DNA from: Aminobacter sp. HY435
Lineage (GTDB): Bacteria; Pseudomonadota; Alphaproteobacteria; Rhizobiales; Rhizobiaceae
Assembly (NCBI RefSeq): GCF_027568395.1
Contig: NZ_JANKZL010000015.1
Coordinates: 1 to 64,000, forward strand
Direction of reading: 5' to 3'
DNA: 64,000 nt
Below the pieces are notes generated by a model. The model saw only the letters and a program-made list of their open reading frames with translations, was not told the DNA's origin and did no database searches. Both the position numbers and the translations under genes were made by a program. Positions 46,934-57,912 of this stretch are shown one piece after another. The stretch's first letter is position 1. Each line of letters begins with the position of its first letter.

Positions 46934-49153
46934 ATGGCCGAATCTGGAAACCGCGACGACTGGAGGCGCAAGCGCTCGCTGCTCGCGCTGGCCCGGGATG
47001 ATGCGGCCGCGAAACGGCGGGGCGGTTCGTTGCTGTCCATGGCCGACGAAAACGAACAGGACGCGCCGCGACCGGCTGTCGAGGATGCTGCTGCCCGTCA
47101 CAGGCAGGCGCGCTACCGCCGCGAGGCCGAGCGTGCCGAGCAGGAAGCCCGTGAGGCGCAGCCCGTCGCCGCCGGCGAGGCTTTGCAGACTGCTGCTGCC
47201 GAGCCGGGCCGGAAAACATCGCAGCGCGGCTCGATCTTCGATCGCTGGCGCCGCGGCAGGGAGGAACCTGAACAGGCAGCTGCCGCGGCCATGCCCTTGC
47301 CTTCGCCTGATGTTGGCGACCCCCGTGCAATACCCGAAGATGCCCGGTGGAAGCCTCTGATCGACCCGATGAAGATCATTGGCGGCATAACCCGTTCGAA
47401 GCTGCTGATAGCTTCGACCACGCTTGCCGGGGCGCTGATCGGCGTGGCCATCGCGCTGTCGACGCCAAAAATGTACCAGGCGTGGACCGAGATGATCGTC
47501 GATCCGCGCAATCTCAAGCTGACCGATCGCGAACTGACGGAAGGCGGGCTGCCGTCGGATGCGACCCTGGCGATTGTCGAAAACCAGATGCGCGTACTGA
47601 CCTCTGGCACGGTGCTGACCAAGGTCGTCGACAAATTGCATCTCTATGACGATCCCGAATTCAACGGAACGGCAGGCGGAGGCTTCAGCCTGCGCGAAGC
47701 CATCCGTTCGCTGTTTTCGCGCAACGATGCTGCCGGCGGCGACGCTGCAGCGCGCCGGCACACGCTTGCCACCAGTCATCTCTACGACGCGTTGAGTATC
47801 GAACGCGGCGGCAAGACCTTTGTCGTGTCGATCGGCGCCAAGACGGAGGACGCCGACAAGTCGGCGCTCATCGCCAACACCATGACCGAAGTGTTCATGC
47901 AGACCTATGGCGAACTGCAGTCGGGGTCCGCGGGGCGGGCGACCGACGAACTCAGCGGGCGCCTGGACGAAATGCGCAAGGCGGTGGAAGCGGCCGAACG
48001 CAAGGTCGAGACCTTCAAGGCAGAAAATGAACTGATCGACCCGCAAGGCCGCCTGATCACCGACGACGAGATCCAGCGCGTCAACGATCAGCTGACGGCG
48101 GCGCGGGCGCGCACGCTCGAACTCAACGCGCGCGCGGCATCAACCCGCAACGTCGGCGTCGACGCGGTCCTGTCAGGTGCCTTGCCCGAAGCGATCAACT
48201 CGCCGTCGATCACCGAATTGCGGGCGCAGTATGCGGCGCTGACACAGGAGGCCGACAGGGCTTCGGTGCGTCTTGGCCCGCGCCATCCCGAGCGACTCGC
48301 GCTTGACGCGCAGCTTGCCGGCGCGCGCGAACGCATAGCCACCGAACTGCGCCGTGTCGCGGCCTCGATCCAGGTCGAGCTCAAGCGTGCCGTGCAGACC
48401 GAACAGGAGCTGTCATCGCGGCTTGCCCAGCTCAAGGTGCGTCAGGGCTCCGTCGCCAGCGAACTGGTCACCCTGCGCGAACTCGAACGCGACGTCACCG
48501 CCAAGCGCGCCGTTTACGAGCAATATCTGCTTCGCGCCCGCGAGACCGGCGAACAGCGCGACATCAATTCCGCCAATGTCAGCATCATTTCGGTGGCGAC
48601 GCCGCCGCTCGAATCGACCGGTCCGTCGCGTTCGATGATCGTGCTTGTCGGGGCATTCCTGGGCTTTGCGGCCGGTATCGGCATCGGCGGCCTTCGCGGC
48701 GCACTCGAAAGCCTGCGCGACACGCAGCGACTGCGCGGCAAGCCGTCGCCGCGTCGGGTGGAGCCGGCTTCCGCGCCGCTGACAGTCGGGCCCGACCGGA
48801 AGTTGGACCCAAGCCACGCTGCCGCGCCGGCACCGGCTCGCGGGCCTGCATCACAGTCCGAACAGCCGCCTTCGGCAGCTGCGCCCTATCCACCCTATCC
48901 GCATCCCGGCTATGGACTTGCACTGTCCCCTGCCAGCTACGGTGCGCCGCACCCCTATCCGCCCGCATATCCGCAGCAGGCACCGGCGGCAGCGTACTAT
49001 CCATGGCCGCCAGTGCCGCCGCAGGTTTCCCAGCCGGTGCAGCCGGAGCGTCTGGCCCCGCAAAACCAGATCGATGAAATCAGCGAAAGCCTGCGCGAGG
49101 TGCGCAACGAACTCAACCAGCTGCGCGAGCGGCGCACCCGTCGCTACTTCTGA
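46934..49153 (+). CDS. GumC/Wzz-family polysaccharide chain-length and export protein
   Basis: A 739-residue protein. An N-terminal charged tail of about 150 residues leads to a first membrane helix (LLIASTTLAGALIGVAIAL), then a Wzz domain (PKMYQAWTEMIVDPRNLKLT), a long coiled-coil (about 330-560, many Glu/Arg/Ala heptads) and a second helix with the family Pro/Gly region (SRSMIVLVGAFLGFAAGIGI). A Pro/Tyr/Ala-rich cytosolic tail (about 640-715) follows. No Walker-type tyrosine-kinase domain is present, so it is GumC-like, not full Wzc. It controls polymer length and bridges to the exporter. Confidence 0.88.
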   Translation: MAESGNRDDWRRKRSLLALARDDAAAKRRGGSLLSMADENEQDAPRPAVEDAAARHRQARYRREAERAEQEAREAQPVAAGEALQTAAAEPGRKTSQRGSIFDRWRRGREEPEQAAAAAMPLPSPDVGDPRAIPEDARWKPLIDPMKIIGGITRSKLLIASTTLAGALIGVAIALSTPKMYQAWTEMIVDPRNLKLTDRELTEGGLPSDATLAIVENQMRVLTSGTVLTKVVDKLHLYDDPEFNGTAGGGFSLREAIRSLFSRNDAAGGDAAARRHTLATSHLYDALSIERGGKTFVVSIGAKTEDADKSALIANTMTEVFMQTYGELQSGSAGRATDELSGRLDEMRKAVEAAERKVETFKAENELIDPQGRLITDDEIQRVNDQLTAARARTLELNARAASTRNVGVDAVLSGALPEAINSPSITELRAQYAALTQEADRASVRLGPRHPERLALDAQLAGARERIATELRRVAASIQVELKRAVQTEQELSSRLAQLKVRQGSVASELVTLRELERDVTAKRAVYEQYLLRARETGEQRDINSANVSIISVATPPLESTGPSRSMIVLVGAFLGFAAGIGIGGLRGALESLRDTQRLRGKPSPRRVEPASAPLTVGPDRKLDPSHAAAPAPARGPASQSEQPPSAAAPYPPYPHPGYGLALSPASYGAPHPYPPAYPQQAPAAAYYPWPPVPPQVSQPVQPERLAPQNQIDEISESLREVRNELNQLRERRTRRYF

Positions 49154-49277
49154 AAAATCGTCGCTGCAGTTTCGAGTTTACGGCACCGGACGCCGCAATG
49201 GCGAGGTTGCGGATTGAAAATTTGATGACAATGCCGCACCTGGGACCGCATATGAGCGCCTGCAGACGGAGTGTACC

Positions 49278-50174
49278 ATGGCCGAAATCATCGACGGAAA
49301 ACGTGTCGCGGCCGAGGTCGTCGAAGGCGTCAAGCAGTCAGCCGCGTCGCTGGCCGCGCATGGCGTGAAACCCGGTCTGGCGGTCGTCATCGTCGGCGAG
49401 GATCCGGCCAGCCAGGTCTATGTCGCCAACAAGTCGCGGACGGCCAAGGAATGCGGCTTCCATTCGGTGCAGCACACGTTGCCTGCCGAAACGCCTGAAA
49501 CCGAACTCGTGGCCCTGGTCGAAAAGCTCAATGGCGATCCCGCCATTCACGGCATCCTGGTGCAGCTGCCGCTGCCTGCTCACATCGACGCCAGCAAGAT
49601 CATCCAGACGATTGCGCCCGACAAGGACGTCGACGGTTTCCATTTCACCAATGTCGGCAAGCTTGGAACCGGCGAACTCGACAGCGCCCTGGTGCCATGC
49701 ACCCCGTTCGGCTCGATGCTTTTGATCGAGCGCCGCCACGGCAAGGACCTGTCGGGTCTTAGCGCCGTGGTCGTTGGCCGTTCAAACATTGTCGGCAAGC
49801 CGATGGCCAATCTGCTGCTCTCAGCCAATGCCACTGTGACGATCGCCCATAGCCGCACCAGGGACCTGCCGGCGCTATGCCGGACCGCCGACATTCTTGT
49901 CGCCGCCGTCGGCCGCCCGGAAATGGTCAAGGGCGACTGGGTCAAACCAGGCGCCACCGTCATCGACGTCGGCATCAACCGCATTCCCGCACCGGAAAAG
50001 GGCGAGGGCAAGTCGCGCCTCGTCGGCGACGTCGAGTTCGCCTCGGCCGAAAAGAATGCCGGCGCCATCACCCCGGTTCCCGGCGGGGTTGGGCCGATGA
50101 CCATCGCCATGCTGATGGCCAATACGCTGGTGTCGGCCTATCGCCACGCCGGCCTCGAACACAAGGGGTTTTGA
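49278..50174 (+). CDS. folD: Bifunctional methylene-THF dehydrogenase / methenyl-THF cyclohydrolase, copy 2
   Basis: A 298-residue FolD closely similar to copy 1 at 246-1139: [13 protein letters not shown] with the Tyr-x3-Lys pair, [37 protein letters not shown] and [10 protein letters not shown]. The main difference is a short PEKGEG insertion after the GINR motif. An ACGGAG site precedes the ATG. It is followed by a GlxA/GbdR-like regulator. This may be the general folate-cycle copy or serve glycine-betaine/sarcosine C1 units; sequence alone does not decide. Confidence 0.95.
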   Translation: MAEIIDGKRVAAEVVEGVKQSAASLAAHGVKPGLAVVIVGEDPASQVYVANKSRTAKECGFHSVQHTLPAETPETELVALVEKLNGDPAIHGILVQLPLPAHIDASKIIQTIAPDKDVDGFHFTNVGKLGTGELDSALVPCTPFGSMLLIERRHGKDLSGLSAVVVGRSNIVGKPMANLLLSANATVTIAHSRTRDLPALCRTADILVAAVGRPEMVKGDWVKPGATVIDVGINRIPAPEKGEGKSRLVGDVEFASAEKNAGAITPVPGGVGPMTIAMLMANTLVSAYRHAGLEHKGF

Positions 50175-50245
50175 GTGCAAGCGGCGTTGTCTGGACCAGC
50201 GCCGCTTCCTTGCCCGCCTCGGCGCTTTCTGTAGATTTGGCCCCC

Positions 50246-51208
50246 ATGTCGGATCCCAACGCCACCGGTCGCCAGCTCGCCTTCCTGCTGGTCGACAAGT
50301 TCTCGATGTTCTCGCTTGTCGCCGCCATCGACACCTGTCGGTCGGCCAACCGCCTGCTGGGGCGCGACGTTTACACCTGGACCACGGTCTCGCCCGACGG
50401 CGAGGCGGTGATCGCGTCGAACGGCTTGCCGCTCAAGGTCGACTACAGCGTCGCCGACGTGCCGCCGGTCGACATCCTGTTTGTCTGCGTCGGCGTTGCC
50501 ACCGAATTCCCGGGCAAGAGCAAGGTCCTGGCGGCACTGCGCGCCTGGGGTCGGCGCGGTGGCGCCCTCGGCGCGCTTTCGGTGGGGTCGTACCTCCTGG
50601 CCGAAGCCGGCCAGCTCGACGGATATCGCTGCACCATCCATTGGGAAAACCGGGCGGGGTTCATCGAGAAGTTCCCCGACATCGAGTGCACCAACAACGT
50701 CTTCGAGATCGACCGCAAGCGCTACACCTGCGCCGGCGTGACGACGTCGATCGACCTGATGCTCGAGATCATCAGGCGCGATTTCGGCGCCAATCTTGCC
50801 AACGAGGTCGCCAACCAGTTCCAGCACGAGCGTATCCGCTCGGCCGGCGACCGCCAGCGCGTCGGCCCCGAACGCGACCTCACCGGCAAGTCCGACAAGC
50901 TCAAGCGCATCGTCGAGCTGATGGCCGACCACCTCGACGAGCCGCTGTCGGCGGTTCAACTCGCCAAGGCGGCCGGGCTTTCGGTACGCCAGGTCGAGCG
51001 CCTGTTCCTGCGCCATCTCAACGTCACCCCGGGGCGCTACTACATGCGGCTCAGGCTCGAACGCGCGCGCGAGCTCTTGCGCCAGACCAACATGCCGATC
51101 CTCGACGTCGCGATCGCCACCGGCTTCACGTCGCATTCCTATTTCGCGCAGAGCTATCGCCTGCAGTTCGGCCGTCCGCCGAGCGAGGAGCGACGGACGA
51201 CCTATTGA
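50246..51208 (+). CDS. GlxA/GbdR-like AraC-family regulator with DJ-1/PfpI N-domain
   Basis: A 320-residue protein. The first 190 residues follow the DJ-1/PfpI-like amidotransferase fold (LAFLLVDKFSMFSLVAAIDT, then GALGALSVGSYLLAEAGQL). The catalytic-Cys position of true class I amidotransferases reads Ser here (SVGSYLLAE). The last 100 residues are an AraC DNA-binding domain (LSAVQLAKAAGLSVRQVERL and DVAIATGFTSHSYFAQSYRL). This form includes GbdR, SouR and CdhR, regulators of betaine, sarcosine and carnitine catabolism. Start chosen at MSDPNATGRQ; the longer frame runs into folD. Confidence 0.9.
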   Translation: MSDPNATGRQLAFLLVDKFSMFSLVAAIDTCRSANRLLGRDVYTWTTVSPDGEAVIASNGLPLKVDYSVADVPPVDILFVCVGVATEFPGKSKVLAALRAWGRRGGALGALSVGSYLLAEAGQLDGYRCTIHWENRAGFIEKFPDIECTNNVFEIDRKRYTCAGVTTSIDLMLEIIRRDFGANLANEVANQFQHERIRSAGDRQRVGPERDLTGKSDKLKRIVELMADHLDEPLSAVQLAKAAGLSVRQVERLFLRHLNVTPGRYYMRLRLERARELLRQTNMPILDVAIATGFTSHSYFAQSYRLQFGRPPSEERRTTY

Positions 51209-51283
51209 TCGGCCGAAGGGTTGTCAGCGGCAGGTCCCAAGTCTAGCCTCGCGGCATCCAGATCTGAATCGGCGAGGGGCAGC

Positions 51284-52933
51284 ATGAAGGCGTTTTCACG
51301 AACCATCCTGGCGTCCTTGCTGATGCTTTCGGCGGCAGGCGCGGCAAGTGCTGCCGACCGCACCATCATCGTGCTCGACGCGTCCGGCTCGATGTGGGGC
51401 CAGATCGAGGGCAAGCCGAAGCTGGAGATTGCGCGCCAGGCCCTGCGCACGGTGCTGACGACCGTGCCTGCCGATGCCGAGCTTGGCCTGATGGCCTACG
51501 GTCATCGCGAGAAGGGCAGCTGCAGCGACATCCAGTTGGTGGTGCCTCCGGCGGCCGGTTCGGCGAGCGCCATCACCGCCGCCGCCGACAGCATGAAGTT
51601 CCTCGGCAAGACGCCGCTGTCCGCGGCGGTCAAGCAGGCCGCCGAAGATTTGAAATACACCGAAGACAAGGCCACCGTCATTCTCATCACCGACGGCCTC
51701 GAGACCTGCAACGCCGACCCGTGCGCGCTCGGCAAGGAGCTCGAACAGGCGGGCGTCGATTTCACAGCGCATGTCGTCGGCTTCGGTCTCACCGCGGAAG
51801 AGGGCAAGCAGGTCGCCTGCCTGGCGGAGAATACAGGCGGCAAATACATGCAGGCGTCAGACGCCAAGGGGCTGGAGCAAGCGCTGGCGCAGACCGTCGC
51901 CGCACCTGCGCCGGCTCCCACGCCGACGCCAGCGGCCGAGCCGGCGAAGCCCGAATTCAACTTTGTCCCCGAATTGACGATGGCTCAGGGCAGCGATCCG
52001 CTCAAGGACGCCGGCAACGCCTGGGAAATCTACAAGGCCAACGCGGACGGCGCCAAGGGCGAGCGCATCGCCACCGAATACAACAACTACAAGGGATCGC
52101 TTGAGCCGGGCGCCTACGTCATCCGCGCCACGCTTGGCGAGGCAGAGGTCGAGCAGCCGCTCAAGGTCGAGGCCGGCAAGGTCTACAAGCCGACCTTCGT
52201 GCTCAACGCCGGCACGCTGGTCATCCGCCCGCGCCCGAGCGAGGGCGGCGACATCAACACGGGTGCTGCGGTGGTGTTCGACTTCCCCGGCGCCGACCAT
52301 CCGGCGACCTACTATGGCGAGACCAAGCTGGTGCTACCAGCCGGCGAGCAGAAGGTGAAGATCACCATCGGCCAGGGTGAAGCCAACGAGACCATTCAGC
52401 TGGCTGCCGGCCAGACCATCGAAAAGGATATCGTCGCCGGCGTCGGCCGGGTGGTGGTCAACGCACTGTACGCGCCCGGCGGCGACAAGGTCGATGCCGG
52501 CGGCCTTGACGTCAAGATCTACAAGGCCAAGAAGAAGATCGACGGCACGCGCGACCAGGTGACCTACGGCTTCGGCCCGGACAACAGGTTCGACCTGCCG
52601 GCGGGTGACTACGTCGCCGTGGTGCGCATGGACCAGGCTGAAATCGAACAGCCCTTCAACACGCGTGTCGGCGAAGCAAGTGACGTGACCGCCGTGCTCG
52701 GCGCCGGCGTCCTGGCGATCGATGCGCCGGGCGCCAAGGAGATCCGGGTCTATGGAGCCAAGAAGGACATCCAGGGCAATCGCAAGGATTTCGGCTACGG
52801 CTACGACCAGAAGCACCAGACGACACTTCCGGCAGGCGACTATGTCGTCGAAGTCGATCGCGGCGAAGGCGGCAAGAAGGAAGGCGCGGCAACCGTCAAG
52901 GCGGGCGAGCGCGTGGAGCTGATCGTACAGTAA
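51284..52933 (+). CDS. Exported VWA-domain protein with C-terminal repeats
   Basis: A 549-residue protein with signal peptide (RTILASLLMLSAAGAASAAD) and a von Willebrand A domain (about 25-210) holding the MIDAS VLDASGSMWG and ILITDGLETC. A Pro/Ala hinge follows (near 215), then four modules of 75-90 residues with the recurrent PAGDYV or PGAYV and V.AG...-like ends, resembling immunoglobulin-like or carboxypeptidase-regulatory folds. Likely periplasmic and metal-dependent in binding partners; function unknown. GAGGGG ribosome site. Confidence 0.85.
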   Translation: MKAFSRTILASLLMLSAAGAASAADRTIIVLDASGSMWGQIEGKPKLEIARQALRTVLTTVPADAELGLMAYGHREKGSCSDIQLVVPPAAGSASAITAAADSMKFLGKTPLSAAVKQAAEDLKYTEDKATVILITDGLETCNADPCALGKELEQAGVDFTAHVVGFGLTAEEGKQVACLAENTGGKYMQASDAKGLEQALAQTVAAPAPAPTPTPAAEPAKPEFNFVPELTMAQGSDPLKDAGNAWEIYKANADGAKGERIATEYNNYKGSLEPGAYVIRATLGEAEVEQPLKVEAGKVYKPTFVLNAGTLVIRPRPSEGGDINTGAAVVFDFPGADHPATYYGETKLVLPAGEQKVKITIGQGEANETIQLAAGQTIEKDIVAGVGRVVVNALYAPGGDKVDAGGLDVKIYKAKKKIDGTRDQVTYGFGPDNRFDLPAGDYVAVVRMDQAEIEQPFNTRVGEASDVTAVLGAGVLAIDAPGAKEIRVYGAKKDIQGNRKDFGYGYDQKHQTTLPAGDYVVEVDRGEGGKKEGAATVKAGERVELIVQ

Positions 52934-53227
52934 GATTGCCTCGAACCGCCGTTGCGGTTATGAAAGCAGCGCAACTCGAACTTGAAAGGAGGGCTGCGTG
53001 TACACGTTTTTTCGTCATCATCGTCAGCGCGGCCCCGTCCACGCCCTGCAAATGCGTTTGCAGGGCTGACCACAGACGAAGCGCCTGGCGCATTTATCTC
53101 TCGGTCTGCCCCCGTGGCGATGCGGTGCTGAGCATATAGCTCGCCCGCATCCGGATAATTCTTCGGGCCTGCCCTCCATATTTCCGTTGAAACGGCGAGG
53201 CGGCTCCGGACAGACCAGAGAACGAAA
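52934..53227. other. 294-bp gap with a perfect hairpin
   Basis: No gene is supported. GCCCTGCAAA at 53043-53052 pairs with TTTGCAGGGC at 53057-53066 around TGCG, and CGTGTACACG followed by six T lies at 52997-53012. Either could end the VWA transcript. The remainder presumably holds the promoter of the ABC-F gene. Confidence 0.5.
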
Positions 53228-54757
<1,530 letters not shown>

Positions 54758-54766
54758 GGTCTCTAC

Positions 54767-54800
54767 GGACATGCCTGCCGCAGCTTCGGCAGGCATGTCC
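54767..54800. terminator. Perfect 14-bp hairpin after the ABC-F gene
   Basis: GGACATGCCTGCCG pairs exactly with CGGCAGGCATGTCC around a CAGCTT loop, 9 bp after the stop codon. No T-run follows, so it may be a processing or pausing structure, or a terminator assisted by other factors. Confidence 0.55.
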
Positions 54801-54837
54801 GGCGTGCTATCGTTCACGCCTATCAATGGAGATTGTC

Positions 54838-55188
54838 ATGCGCTCGATCTTTTCCGCATTCATGCTCATGGCTGCCACTGGCGTTGCAACGGCGTCGACG
54901 GTGACCCTGGAGCTACCGGGAAACGCTCCGGTCGAGCGCAATGCGGTCAGCTACCAGTGCGGCGACAGGGCCGTGAAGGCGGAATACATCAATACGGACG
55001 GCAACTCGCTCGCGGTTCTGACGCTTGGCGACGAGACGGTGGTTTTCGTCAGCGTCCTGAGCGCCAGCGGCGCGAAATATGCCGGCCAGCAATTTGTCTG
55101 GTGGACCAAGGGCGACAACACCGATCTCTATGACCTGACCAAGGGCGAGGACGCGCCGCCGGTGCTGTCGTGCGAGGCGGTGAAGTAG
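54838..55188 (+). CDS. MliC-like lysozyme inhibitor domain protein
   Basis: A 116-residue exported protein. After a signal peptide (RSIFSAFMLMAATGVATA) comes a small beta-barrel-like domain: VSYQCGDRAVKAEYINTDGN, then VFVSVLSASGAKYAGQQFVW and LSCEA at the end, which match MliC/PliC (C-type lysozyme inhibitors) with two Cys likely bridged. It has no lipobox, so it should be free periplasmic. GGAG six bases upstream selects this ATG over one four codons earlier. Confidence 0.8.
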   Translation: MRSIFSAFMLMAATGVATASTVTLELPGNAPVERNAVSYQCGDRAVKAEYINTDGNSLAVLTLGDETVVFVSVLSASGAKYAGQQFVWWTKGDNTDLYDLTKGEDAPPVLSCEAVK

Positions 55189-55215
55189 CGACGGCCGGTT
55201 CCCGGAGGTTGGTGA

Positions 55216-55623
55216 CTAATCGGTTCGGCCCTTGAGCAGGGTCACCGGCCTTCCTTCCGCGGCCAGAAGCCGGGCAGCATTCTTGTCGAATGTCGTGAAC
55301 TGTTCTGCGCCAGCCCTGTAGCCCTCGTCTGCCATGGCCGCGTCAGCGAAGTCGCCACCAGCCCGCAAGTGAGCAAGGCCGGCTGCCACGGCCGCATGAT
55401 CGGCGGCGACTTGGCGTGAACTCAACAAGCCCTCGATTCCTTGGGCGATCTCCGAGCGCTCTATTCGCAGGCTTCCCAGAACCCAGACAAGCTCGCAGAA
55501 GGTGACCAGGGGAATGACGATCAGTTCGGCATCGGCCAACAGAGCCTGTGCAACCCGGGTCTGGCCGGGATCGTCAGCGAGCATGGCGCGGGCGAGCACA
55601 TTGGTATCGACCGCGACTTTCAC
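55216..55623 (-). CDS. vapC: PIN-domain toxin (VapC type)
   Basis: About 135 residues of the PIN ribonuclease fold, with acidic positions in VAVDTNVLARAML, FCELVWVLG (Glu), and the final GGDFADAAMADEG and TTFDKNAARL. Such toxins cleave tRNA or rRNA when free of antitoxin. A GTG start at 55623 overlaps the antitoxin stop (GTGA), the usual arrangement; an ATG five codons upstream is also open. The antitoxin gene lies directly upstream. Confidence 0.9.
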   Translation of the reverse strand: MKVAVDTNVLARAMLADDPGQTRVAQALLADAELIVIPLVTFCELVWVLGSLRIERSEIAQGIEGLLSSRQVAADHAAVAAGLAHLRAGGDFADAAMADEGYRAGAEQFTTFDKNAARLLAAEGRPVTLLKGRTD

Positions 55624-55874
55624 CGCTTGGCGGCCCAAGCGTCCGCAATGACCTTGTTCATCTCCTCAATGGTCACAGGTGCTCGGTTGGGATCATGCAG
55701 AATACCGAATATGGCCTCGATCCCGTGTCGCTTCTGTGGGGCAGCCTTGAGCACGACGTTGCCGTCCGGCGCAAGATCGAGAAGGATCTTGTCGCCAGGC
55801 TTGACGCCGAGGTGCTTCAGCACCTCCTTTTTCACCGTAATCTGGCCCTTCGACGTTACCGTCAGTGTTTGCAT
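55620..55874 (-). CDS. vapB: AbrB/SpoVT-family antitoxin (VapB type)
   Basis: An 84-residue protein with the swapped-hairpin DNA-binding N-terminus LTVTSKGQITVKKEVLKHLG, VKPGDKILLDL and a C-terminal half (IEEMNKVIADAWAAK) that would wrap around the toxin. It should neutralise the PIN toxin and repress its own promoter. The palindrome at 55892-55919 lies 17 bp upstream of its ATG. Confidence 0.9.
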   Translation of the reverse strand: MQTLTVTSKGQITVKKEVLKHLGVKPGDKILLDLAPDGNVVLKAAPQKRHGIEAIFGILHDPNRAPVTIEEMNKVIADAWAAKR

Positions 55875-55891
55875 GGCACACCTCTGACCCG

Positions 55892-55919
55892 GAAAGTAAG
55901 GCAGAACTGCCTTACTTTC
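55892..55919. promoter_or_regulatory. 28-bp perfect palindrome upstream of the toxin-antitoxin pair
   Basis: GAAAGTAAGGCAG at 55892-55904 and CTGCCTTACTTTC at 55907-55919 are exact reverse complements around AA. Its position just before the antitoxin start fits an autorepression operator; it also sits 9 bp after the edd stop and could end that transcript. Confidence 0.7.
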
Positions 55920-55928
55920 AAGCCGAGA

Positions 55929-57752
55929 TCAGGCCGTGCCAAACGCGCTTGCGCCATGGTCGGCGCGGCCGACCATCTGGCGGAAGCCGGCGAACAGGTC
56001 GCGGCCCATTCCGTGCTCGTTCTCTGAAAGGTCGCAGGCCGGGGCAGGGCGCAGCGCCAGGTCGCCGGCCGGCACCAGGACCTCCAGCGTGCCCGCTTCG
56101 GCGTCCAGTCGGACAATGTCGCCGTCGTGGACGCGGCCGATCGGCCCACCTTCGAAGGCCTCCGGCGTGACATGGATCGCCGCCGGCACCTTGCCCGAGG
56201 CGCCAGACATGCGGCCGTCGGTGACGAGCGCGACCTTGTGGCCGCGGTCCTGCAGGATGCCTAGTACCGTCGTCAGCTTGTGCAGTTCCGGCATGCCGTT
56301 GGCCTTGGGGCCCTGGAAGCGGATGACGGCGACGAAGTCGCGGTCGAGCAGGCCGGCCTTGAAGGCATCGTTGAGGCCTTGCTGGCTGTCGAACACCAGC
56401 GCCGGCGCCTCGATGATGCGGCGCTCGGGCTTGACCGCCGAGGTCTTGATGATGGCATGGCCGAGATTGCCGCCAAGCACCTTGAGGCCGCCTGTCGGTT
56501 GGAACGCCTTGGTGGCGGGCGCCAGCACCTTGTCGTCGCCGCTTTGGCTGGGGGCCGCTTCGCGTACGACGGAGCCGTCGGCGCCGAGCTTGGCTTCAAC
56601 GGCGTAAGGGCGCAGGCCTTGGCCCCACACTGTCTGCACGTCTTCATGCAGCAGGCCGGCATCGAGCAGTTCGCGGATCAGGAAGCCCATGCCGCCCGCT
56701 GCCTGGAAGTGGTTCACGTCGGAAAGCCCGTTCGGATAGACGCGGGCGAGCAGCGGCACGGCATCCGACAGGTCGGAAATATCCTGCCAGGTCAGGCGGA
56801 TGCCGGCGGCAGCCGCCATGGCGATCAGGTGGATGGTGTGGTTGGTCGATCCGCCGGTAGCGTGCAGGCCGACGACGCCGTTGACCACCGAACGCTCGTC
56901 GATCATGCGGCCGGCCGGCGTGTAGGCGTTGCCGAGATGGGTGATGGCAAGCGCCCGCCTGGTCGCCTCGCGGGTCAGGGCGTCGCGCAGCGGCGTGCCC
57001 GGATTGACGAAGGAAGCACCCGGCGTGTGCAGGCCCATGATCTCCATCAGCATCTGGTTCGAGTTGGCCGTGCCGTAAAACGTGCAGGTGCCCGGGCCGT
57101 GATAGGACTTTGACTCGGCCTCCAGCAACTCGGCGCGGCCGACCTTGCCCTCGGCATAGAGCTGGCGGATTTTTGCCTTTTCATCGTTGGGCAGGCCCGA
57201 GGTCATCGGACCGGCCGGCACGAACACCGCCGGCAGGTGGCCGAAGGTCAGTGCCGCGATCACCAGGCCAGGCACGATCTTGTCGCAGACGCCGAGATAG
57301 ACGGCGGCGTCGAACATGTTGTGACTGAGGCCGATGGCCGCTGCCATGGCGATCACATCGCGGGAGAACAGCGACAGCTCCATGCCCGGCTGTCCTTGCG
57401 TGACACCGTCGCACATGGCAGGCACGCCACCGGCCACCTGGGCGATGCCGCCGGCCTCGCGCGCCGCGTCCTTGATCAACCGCGGATAGGTCTCGAATGG
57501 CTGATGCGCCGAGAGCATGTCGTTGTAGGAGGTGATGATGCCGAGATTTGGCACCTTGTCGCCGCCGAGCGCGACCTTTTCGGAAGGGCTGCAGACGGCA
57601 AAGCCATGAGCGAGGTTGCCGCAGGACAGCACGCCGCGGTTGGCGGTCTTGCCGGCTGCCGCATCGACGCGATCGAGATAGATCTCGCGACTGACCTTCG
57701 AACGCTCGCGAATGCGCTCCGTGATGGCTTGGATGTCTTTCCTGGCGGTCAT
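55929..57752 (-). CDS. edd: Phosphogluconate dehydratase
   Basis: A 607-residue [4Fe-4S] dehydratase of the IlvD/Edd family, converting 6-phosphogluconate to KDPG in the Entner-Doudoroff pathway. Cluster-binding Cys and conserved blocks are visible in [29 protein letters not shown] and [20 protein letters not shown]; the tail has [20 protein letters not shown]. The Edd-type [12 protein letters not shown] separates it from IlvD. It is 160 bp downstream of pgl on the same strand. Eda (KDPG aldolase) is not in the window. Confidence 0.96.
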   Translation of the reverse strand: MTARKDIQAITERIRERSKVSREIYLDRVDAAAGKTANRGVLSCGNLAHGFAVCSPSEKVALGGDKVPNLGIITSYNDMLSAHQPFETYPRLIKDAAREAGGIAQVAGGVPAMCDGVTQGQPGMELSLFSRDVIAMAAAIGLSHNMFDAAVYLGVCDKIVPGLVIAALTFGHLPAVFVPAGPMTSGLPNDEKAKIRQLYAEGKVGRAELLEAESKSYHGPGTCTFYGTANSNQMLMEIMGLHTPGASFVNPGTPLRDALTREATRRALAITHLGNAYTPAGRMIDERSVVNGVVGLHATGGSTNHTIHLIAMAAAAGIRLTWQDISDLSDAVPLLARVYPNGLSDVNHFQAAGGMGFLIRELLDAGLLHEDVQTVWGQGLRPYAVEAKLGADGSVVREAAPSQSGDDKVLAPATKAFQPTGGLKVLGGNLGHAIIKTSAVKPERRIIEAPALVFDSQQGLNDAFKAGLLDRDFVAVIRFQGPKANGMPELHKLTTVLGILQDRGHKVALVTDGRMSGASGKVPAAIHVTPEAFEGGPIGRVHDGDIVRLDAEAGTLEVLVPAGDLALRPAPACDLSENEHGMGRDLFAGFRQMVGRADHGASAFGTA

Positions 57753-57912
57753 GGTCTCAGTCCTTTCAACCCGGTGCCCGAATTGGGAGGAGGTTCGGGC
57801 TGGACGCATGGACCGGAAGGCGGCGCAGCCGAATGCGCCGGACCATGCTCTATTTCGGCATTCGGTGCGTCGCAGATCCTTGGGGGGACGGGCGACGCGT
57901 GGAGGCGTCCTG

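Noticed and set aside
52936-53139. A 67-codon frame after the VWA gene
   Set aside because: TTG start without a ribosome site, crosses the palindrome at 53043, and no recognisable sequence features.
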